Positions 57,901 to 64,000 of a stretch of 64,000 nt of DNA are shown here, piece by piece. The DNA lies in contig JAFKAC010000019.1 in assembly GCA_025766275.1 (NCBI GenBank), positions 744,001 through 808,000 on the forward strand, given 5' to 3'. Made by a program: the position numbers and the translations under genes. This DNA comes from Lactarius indigo. Lineage: Eukaryota > Basidiomycota > Agaricomycetes > Russulales > Russulaceae. Numbering within the stretch: the first letter of the stretch is position 1; each line of letters opens with the position of its first letter. Below the pieces are notes generated by a model that saw only the letters and a program-made list of their open reading frames with translations, was not told the DNA's origin and did not search any database.

Positions 57901-58691
57901 TGCAGCGCTTCAAACTGATTAATGCCAAATCAGTACCCACTCCACTACTGGAAGGGTATCATCCTACCCCTAATAAGGGAACTGCATCTCCAGATCTCCG
58001 CGCTTCATACCAACAAGTGATAGGATCACTCCTATACATTATGATTGGTACGCGACCGGATATTGCCTATGCTGTTACCAAAATGGCGCAGTTTGCTGCC
58101 AACCCATCAGAAGACCATTTAAAGTGTGCTCTTTACATATGCCGCTACTTACTTGGTACTTCAAACTATGCCTTAGTCTATGACAGCAAGAGTGATGCTG
58201 GTATAATAGCATACACAGATTCCGACTGGGCTTCAGACCCAGTTACCAGGAAGTCCACTATGGGCTACTTAGTAAAAATGGCAAATGGAATATTTTGCTG
58301 GAATTCAAGAGCACAAAAGTCAATTGCGCTCTCATCCACTGAAGCAGAATATATGTCACTGTGTGATACAAGCAGACAATTGGTTTGGATACGATCGCTC
58401 TTTCATGAGCTTGGAATAAATCTAGAACCAATTCCATTATGCGGAGATAATCAAGGCTCCATATTCTTATCTTCTAATCCGGTTCAAGAAAAATGGATTA
58501 AACACATTGATTTACGTCACCATTACATACGTGAAGTAATCCGTGATAAGAAGATAGAGTTATTCTTTATAGAAGGAGCTGAGAACCCCGCAGATCTTTT
58601 TACTAAGAACCTGGGTCGCATTAAGTTCCTAAAATTCAGGGAACAGCTTGGGCTTGAGTTTTCCTCGCCTACGCAAGCTCAAGCAACTTGA

Positions 58692-59149
58692 CCACTATGC
58701 CTGAAGGGTAGTAGATAAAAAGGGTTTTTCATAGCTTCTCCGTGTACATCGCTTCTTCTTTAGAAGTGAGTCATGAACAACTTGCTCTTTTGTCACAAAC
58801 CATAGAAGCTTATTGAGTCATCTGACTCTAAGCTTCTCATGGTTTTGCGTCAAACAACCCTGGTATCTCTACCAGAAGGAAGTTCACACATCCTGTTCTA
58901 TCAAGGCGTAGTACGAGAGGTCAAATTGCTCACAAGAAACCGAGGATCAACAACCATTGTTGGGGTGTAGCATCTTTACTATGATTTACAAAACCCCTCA
59001 CAAAAAGGATGTTGCGATGACCCCGCAACCAAATCCCCTATACATCCCTATGACATTTGAGGGTCGAGACCTTTCCAGTCAATGTTTATTACCGATCCTT
59101 ATGTCTATAGAGTAAGGCTATTGCTTAGAAGTGCTTTATTAGCTGCACT
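58692..59149 (+). other. copia element G 3' untranslated region
   Basis: About 0.46 kb between the pol stop and the polypurine tract, no reading frame of note. Confidence 0.6.
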
Positions 59150-59162
59150 AAGCAAGGGGGAG
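59150..59162 (+). promoter_or_regulatory. polypurine tract of copia element G
   Basis: AAGCAAGGGGGAG directly before the 3' LTR. Confidence 0.8.
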
Positions 59163-59563
59163 TGTTGGAACATGATAAGTACGTAAGGACCTTATCTATA
59201 GCAGTTACAACATTACGGTACTATGTTTACCATATTAGGCAAGTCAGGATACGTATGGTAGTGGGCGTATCATGTCCGGTGATGAGGAGAAGTCTCATGA
59301 CTGTCTCAGAAGTGCGAAACACATCAGGCATGTGTAAAAACGCGATATTGTGGACGCCTTTACTCATCACTTTTGCGCAAATGGACATGGTGGGGCCATA
59401 GAGCATAAATATCCTCCTATAGGGAGGGAGGCGAATACAGAACTTCACCCCTCTTCACTTGTGCACACTCTCCCCTCTAAAACAGTCTCTCAACCTACTG
59501 CAAAGGTGAGAACGTCCCTCCTGTGTGCTGTGCTTTAGCCTGTAAGGCTTTTGCTGCGCAACA
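59163..59563 (+). repeat. 3' LTR of copia element G
   Basis: 401 bp partner of 31463-31863, followed by the CTTTC target copy. Confidence 0.95.
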
Positions 59564-59568
59564 CTTTC

Positions 59569-61241
59569 CATTAGCAAGGAGTTGGTGTACCCAACTAATG
59601 GTCCTGTTTTCCAACCACTAGCGGATCAACGCAGGCACCGTGACATGAAGGAAGCCGGCATTGTTTTTGGTTTCACTAGAGCCTGAGATGACAGTTCATG
59701 AAACAAAGTATGGTGCTGTCCTTCACTCCTCTGGTCCATCAGTGGCAAGAAGAAGTTGTGAACTCCAGCCGTTGTTGATAGAAGGCAGAAGGTGCTTCAT
59801 CAATCGTTGGCACCGCACTGTGCAAAAATGCATATCCCTAGTCCAATCATGTAAAAGAATGGGTCGGTCCCCGGGTGTATAATTGAGTACATATGGTGAC
59901 CCTGGCGAGTGGCGAGTACCTGGGGTAATTAGGTTGTGTCCGAGACACTCAAGTCACGTCATGGCACCGACCTGCCGTGAAGCTCTCGAGAACTAGAGGT
60001 GGCTCGGTGCTATTCAGGCATTCTATGGCCCAATCGTGCGTGCAGCTCAAACTTCTACGAGACCAGGGAGATCGCTCGGGTTTTAGAGCGAGGCGGTGAG
60101 AGTGGTCCGCCACTATTACTGAAAACTGAAACTGACTCGTCATGTCTGAGACTGTTATCGGAGAGTGCCGTACTAGTTGCTTGCTATCGGGGATAATTCC
60201 AGACTCGTCTCGGAGACTCAACTATGATCGAACATCTTTGCTCTGGCCGTGTAAATCATCGAGACATACAACTGCGAACTTCCTCTTGGAACTTTCTCGT
60301 TCTCGTGTCTGTCTCAACTTAGCTCAGTCAGTCAACTGATCGACCGGTACACCCTTTACGCTTGAGCAGGCCGAGCCCCGGGCACTGCTTCGAGCCGCGC
60401 TGGAGTTATGCCCCTAAATCTGATTTCGAGCGAGTTTCAAAATCGGCGTGATTTCATTAGATGGGATCTAGGTATTATTCTGAGAACCAACGCAGGTGCA
60501 AACTCTGCGGGCCGAGAGTAGACAGGAGAGTTGAATTGGATCTGCCGTTCATGGTCACTCGGAGAGGTGCATTCTTCAACTGGGCGGCTGACAGCGCAAG
60601 GCCTCAGGCTGTGGGGCGACCGGCGACCGGCGACCGGCGACCGCACGTAGGAAATGGAGATTTGATTATAGAGATCTCGGTGCACCAGTATCCACTAAGC
60701 TTGTTAATTCAATCACCATGCGCGAGAGTGGTCAAGTGGATCAGCTCAGGGGGGTGACAAAGGTCTGGACGCGCATCGACTCGACGGCCCGCAGCGGCCC
60801 TGTAATTGAACTAGCGCAAATTCCAATGGGCGGGCGCCTTCCAAGTTGCTTTGCATGTAAAAGGATTAAAAACGTAGCGCAGCGAGATCGGTCAAAAGGT
60901 GAGTTTACGCACACCCATTGGGAGAGACGGGGCATGAGCCAGGCGAATACTGGCTGAGCCAACCCACAATTGGTCATGGGCTGCGTCTCAGTCTCTCAGT
61001 TACTCATCAATTCACGAGGCACCAAGATCGAGCGAGCGTAGACATGGTTGGTTAGTCGAGTCGAGGTCTACAATTCCATTTCCGCATTTTATTTTTCCTT
61101 TCTCCTCGGAAAGTCTCGAATTCCTTTTCCGTTTCAAGTGCTGTATTATTTAAATCAATAAGCCACAGAACACGCTCGTTCTCTGGAGTTTCCCGTCGTG
61201 CCCTTCCCATTTCGCTGTTACTTCTACTTTCATCCTGTCGC
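59569..61241. other. unique-looking intergenic DNA
   Basis: No transposon signature and no recognisable gene. A short tandem repeat of GGCGACC, four copies, lies near 60617-60645. The last part contains the upstream region of the Zn2Cys6 gene. Confidence 0.5.
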
Positions 61242-62654
61242 ATGGAACAGCGCGGCATGCACCCACAACAAATCACTCACCAAACGGTTCATGCCTATGG
61301 TGCTCCATCCTTTGACAATTTACAGTCCTCACTCTACTCAGGTTTTCCAGAGCTTCTAGGGGGAGGCTCCAAGGCAACGCAGCGGCCGCGCCCCTTGCAA
61401 CCATATGTCCAACAACAATACATCCCTGATAGAGACCCTCCTATGGAGGCGCAGAGGTCCCCTCTACCGTCCCACCACTCATCTGATAGGCCGCATGGGC
61501 ACCCCTCCCTTCGTTATCCTGCCTCTCCCCCACAGTTACAACAGCCTCAACCCCGCCCAGCCACGGCATACACGTTATTCCCACAAGAACACGAGGCCTA
61601 CCACTCTGCCCATGAATTCCCTACCCAATTATCTCGCGCTCCTCAGCAGTCTGCGCCCATGCCCCCTGACCCATGGACAGTTTCTGCTCTCACCGACAAT
61701 GGCAATACACACCTCACGGAAATGCAGGGGGGGCTCCCGCACATATTCGAACCCATGTATCCTTCCCACCAACCGCCCATGTCCCCCCTCGCGACGACGT
61801 ATGCGCAATCGGTCCCGCAGAAGGGACCCTCGACGATTACGAAAATTACGGACAGTCCGACCTCATTTCAGGGAAAAAATGAAGGAAATGCGACTGCAGA
61901 AAATGGCCCGCAACTGCGCTCATGGGGGGGTGCTGGGTCTCTGGACCCGGCGACAGGGGTATTTTCCCGGGCGGCTGACCACCCGCGCATCCGCACCGCC
62001 CAAGCCTGCGAGAAGTGCCGCGCGCGAAAGGCAAAGGTATGCATCCCTTCCCACATTTATATGTGACTCGTGATAGTGACTGCGTCTGCTCTGATAAAGT
62101 GCTCTGGTGAGCATCCAAGCTGCCAACGATGCCTTACGCGTGGGCTTGTCTGCGCATATGCCCCTGAACGTCGCATGCGTGGGCCCAACAAGCCAAAGCC
62201 TCCACTCACTCCCCTGCCGGACGGGTCACATCCCGCTGCTGCGGTAGGACAAAAGACGCGAAAACGTGCCTCCACTATGCCCTCTGCCCATCACCGGAGC
62301 CCGCAAATATGGGGGCCCCAGCAGCATCACAAGCAACAACAAGAGCACGGTACCGCTGCTCCTACATCTCCTGCCTCGTCCGTAGGCAGTGGGAGTCTCG
62401 GGTACCCTCCCCCCTCTGAGTCCGAAGCGTCGCCCATGACACCGCCACACAATTCGCTAGACAGCCGCCATCTCTCGGTGCCAGTGGTAGGTCCCTCTGC
62501 TCCACAACGCGTCCTCGTTCAGGACTTTCCGGCGACCGCGCAGCACAGGGCGCAGGGGCGCGTTAGTGAAAGCTCCAGCCGTCATGATGACGACCGCGGT
62601 GCGCAAATACAAGGGGCGTACTGGCTGGGGTTTTTGGACAGGACGTCTTCATGA
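61242..62654 (+). CDS. Zn(II)2Cys6 fungal-type transcription factor, two exons
   Basis: Exon 1 at 61242-62036 (265 codons), a 63 bp GT-AG intron (62037-62099) and exon 2 at 62100-62654 give 449 residues with no internal stop. The binuclear zinc cluster ACEKCRARKAKCSGEHPSC + QRCLTRGLVC spans the junction (about residues 254-281) with the classic C-x2-C-x6-C spacing in each half. It is followed by a basic stretch RRMRGPNKPKP. Both flanks are Pro/Gln/His/Ser-rich and look disordered. The zinc cluster sits in the middle rather than near the N-terminus, and I see no fungal-specific regulatory domain, so this may be a compact regulator or a 3' truncated model. Expected to act in the nucleus; target unknown. 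Confidence 0.85.
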
Positions 62655-63135
62655 TGTGAGAATGACGTTTGACAGCACTGAGGACCACTTCTGAAGTGCA
62701 GTGCAACCCTATTTTTCTCCGAGTCGTGCCATCGTATTTTTCTTTTTTTCTCAATTTTCGCAATATCACAGGTGCTACCTCGACTCGCCTCTTGCTATCA
62801 GTACATACGCATTGTATCCCATACGACACAGGACATGCTTTGCAGCTTTATTATGTATTTTTAGCGGTGAACTAGACGCGATACACAGCACTAATGTCCC
62901 AATTTCGTAATACCGGCTCTTTCCCACCACGTCGCGACTGCAAGCAGTAATACGACTGACAGCCCGAGGGTAATTGCACGAGCAAGTTTCACAAAGTTAG
63001 GACGTGGGGTTCTGTATCGGCCCCACCTCAGTGTTGACGTTACTGCAGCTCTCGGTCAAAGTGGGAATAGTTAACTCGGAGTGCAGAGCACCTAGTATAT
63101 AAAAGAGGGCTTATCGGGGATTGAACGAACTGGCC

Positions 63136-63318
63136 ATGGCAAAGGGCAGCGCTGTCGACGAACGTGGAGGCCGCAATGTGAGCCCCTCTCGCGAGCCATC
63201 TATGTTGTGGCATCGAGGTCACAATTCCCCGCGGTTTCCCGATGGCCCGAATAGATTTCACTTGATTTCTCGGTTCAGGGGGAGGATGATGGTGATCGGA
63301 ATATTTCAAAAACGGTGA
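63136..63318 (+). CDS. possible small gene, function unknown
   Basis: 60 codons from ATG 63136, 33 bases after a good TATA box. AATGTGAGCC near 63175 could be a 5' splice site, with TTCTCGGTTCAG near 63280 as the 3' site, so the unspliced frame may not be the product. No recognisable domain. It may be a chance frame. Confidence 0.25.
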   Translation: MAKGSAVDERGGRNVSPSREPSMLWHRGHNSPRFPDGPNRFHLISRFRGRMMVIGIFQKR

Positions 63319-63581
63319 AAGTAAAGTCCCGAGTCCGAGGTCAAGGGACCAATGTTGTTTTTATGAGTATATAGAGTGAGACCACTGGTAGTCGATTGAC
63401 CAAATCGAACGCCTCCCATCTGGCTAGGTGAGATCGTGGATCGGCCGAAACTGGTTGGTTATTCAAGCCGTGGCTCTGGTGTGTTGTCAGACTACCCGCT
63501 AAATTACCTAGTCAACGCGCTTCACCCAACTCATTGAGATGAACTTGTTCGCTTGCCACTGGAAGGAATAAATAAGTATCT

Positions 63582-63830
63582 ATGCCGAAGACAAATGATT
63601 CCGCTACATGGGGCAGCTTTCAGCAATCCAGACAAGAAGATAGAAAAATGCTGGAATGTGCCACTATCGCCGCAGTCATTCTCCGCTTGCCCGATCAGCA
63701 GGGTGTAGAGTTGTGTGACGAGAAAGCGAGGGTGAAAGTAGAAAACTTCTCGAAGGATGGGGAAACACCACATTGCAATCGACTGATTTTCGCACACATA
63801 AAAAGAGAACCCGTTCATGAAGTGGGTTGA
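63582..63830 (+). CDS. possible small gene, function unknown
   Basis: 82 codons from ATG to TGA, mixed composition, no domain recognised, no clear promoter. Reported only because it is one of the few ATG-started frames in the host segment. Confidence 0.2.
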   Translation: MPKTNDSATWGSFQQSRQEDRKMLECATIAAVILRLPDQQGVELCDEKARVKVENFSKDGETPHCNRLIFAHIKREPVHEVG

Positions 63831-64000
63831 CTAGAACCATGCGTGGGAGGGCACGAAGGGGAATTGTTTCGGACGGTAGTGCAATCAACGCAACATGGCA
63901 CCGACAATATGGTGTGGCTACTCCATTCTCGTTACAGTTGTAATCAATGGACACGAGGTTGTTACGTAAATAAAGGGGCATGCCTCGAAATGATGTCACG

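Larger units (their letters stand above)
33584..58691 (+). pseudogene. copia element G pol: PR-IN-RT-RNase H, split by element H
   Basis: Segments 33584-33805 and 54993-58691 make one frame of 1,307 codons with a single TGA at 56883-56885. Order typical of Ty1/copia: protease (WLLDSGASAHFTN near 55230), integrase zinc region (HRCLGHPSKEV, CPGCAQGK) and core (FIVFFDDYTSF, DASSEYKS, QQNGCAEHFMRT), Ser/Pro-rich linker with a QPRRTVRTRKP basic motif near 56790, reverse transcriptase (NRWVFDLKSDGRKKARLVAK; VYVDDVLF near 57720), RNase H (AYTDSDWA, SSTEAEYMSL near 58340). It lies one frame back from gag, so frameshifting or re-initiation would be needed. Confidence 0.92.
31463..59563 (+). mobile_element. 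Ty1/copia element G, split by element H
   Basis: 401 bp LTRs at both ends and a perfect CTTTC target duplication (31458-31462 and 59564-59568). Gag lies at 32241-33647 and pol starts at 33584. Pol is interrupted after codon 74 at 33805 and resumes in the same frame at 54993. Without the 21 kb insert the element is about 6.9 kb. Each gene has a single TGA at a codon consistent with Arg. Confidence 0.95.
62655..64000. other. host intergenic DNA with possible small genes
   Basis: Mostly without recognisable genes. A TATATAAA at 63096-63103 lies about 35 bp before an ATG at 63136. Confidence 0.4.

Overview
This looks like a transposon-packed stretch of a filamentous basidiomycete genome, probably Agaricomycetes. 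The signs are chromodomain Ty3/gypsy elements, a Helitron whose gene has 45-63 bp GT-AG introns, a Zn2Cys6 regulator with a 63 bp intron, and element decay dominated by CpG transitions. Only about the last 4.4 kb (59.6-64 kb) reads like ordinary host DNA. I saw no tRNA, rRNA or CRISPR.

Layout. (1) 1-14937: three nested Ty3/gypsy elements. A (1-776, minus, 5' end only) sits in the pol of B (minus). C (plus, 4140-12794, 535 bp LTRs, TSD GTCTG) sits in the gag of B. A foreign solo LTR (11567-12326, TSD GTAAG) sits in the 3' LTR of C. (2) 14938-25280: remnant and solo LTRs of the B/H family, the 5' part of a LINE protein gene, and Ty3/gypsy element D (minus, 16772-25275, 532 bp LTRs, TSD AACAT), which carries its own solo LTR insertion (22131-22747, TSD CTGCG). 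(3) 25281-31457: solo LTRs of several families, three with clear 5 bp TSDs, separated by unassigned DNA. (4) 31463-59563: a Ty1/copia element G (401 bp LTRs, TSD CTTTC). Its pol is split after codon 74 by Ty3/gypsy element H (33806-54987, minus, TSD CCAAT/CCGAT). One LTR of H is split again by two DNA elements. Element I (33919-44804, 8 bp TSD) is a giant inverted-repeat element whose arms are arrays of an 81-bp palindromic satellite, and it holds a Helitron. Element J (44970-47368) has TIR-like arms of about 330 bp. (5) 59569-64000: unique DNA with a two-exon Zn2Cys6 regulator gene (61242-62654).

How the parts work. The C/D and B/H families have gag, protease, RT-RNase H, integrase and chromodomain, and both carry the hallmark of Tf1-type self-priming: an 11-base match between the predicted transcript 5' end inside the LTR and the primer site next to the LTR. 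B/H elements add a third reading frame after pol, ending in tandem CCHC zinc knuckles. C/D elements carry a related coiled-coil module fused to the end of pol. The copia element instead has the primer site for a cleaved initiator-tRNA-Met half. The Helitron encodes a nearly intact four-exon Rep-helicase of about 1,530 codons and is followed by two related genes with the same intron position. Reading frames of the retroelements are broken mainly by TGA at Arg codons, and LTR differences are almost all CpG transitions (14 of 14 in D, 4 of 4 in C), which suggests methylation-driven decay. All coordinates and comparisons were made by eye.
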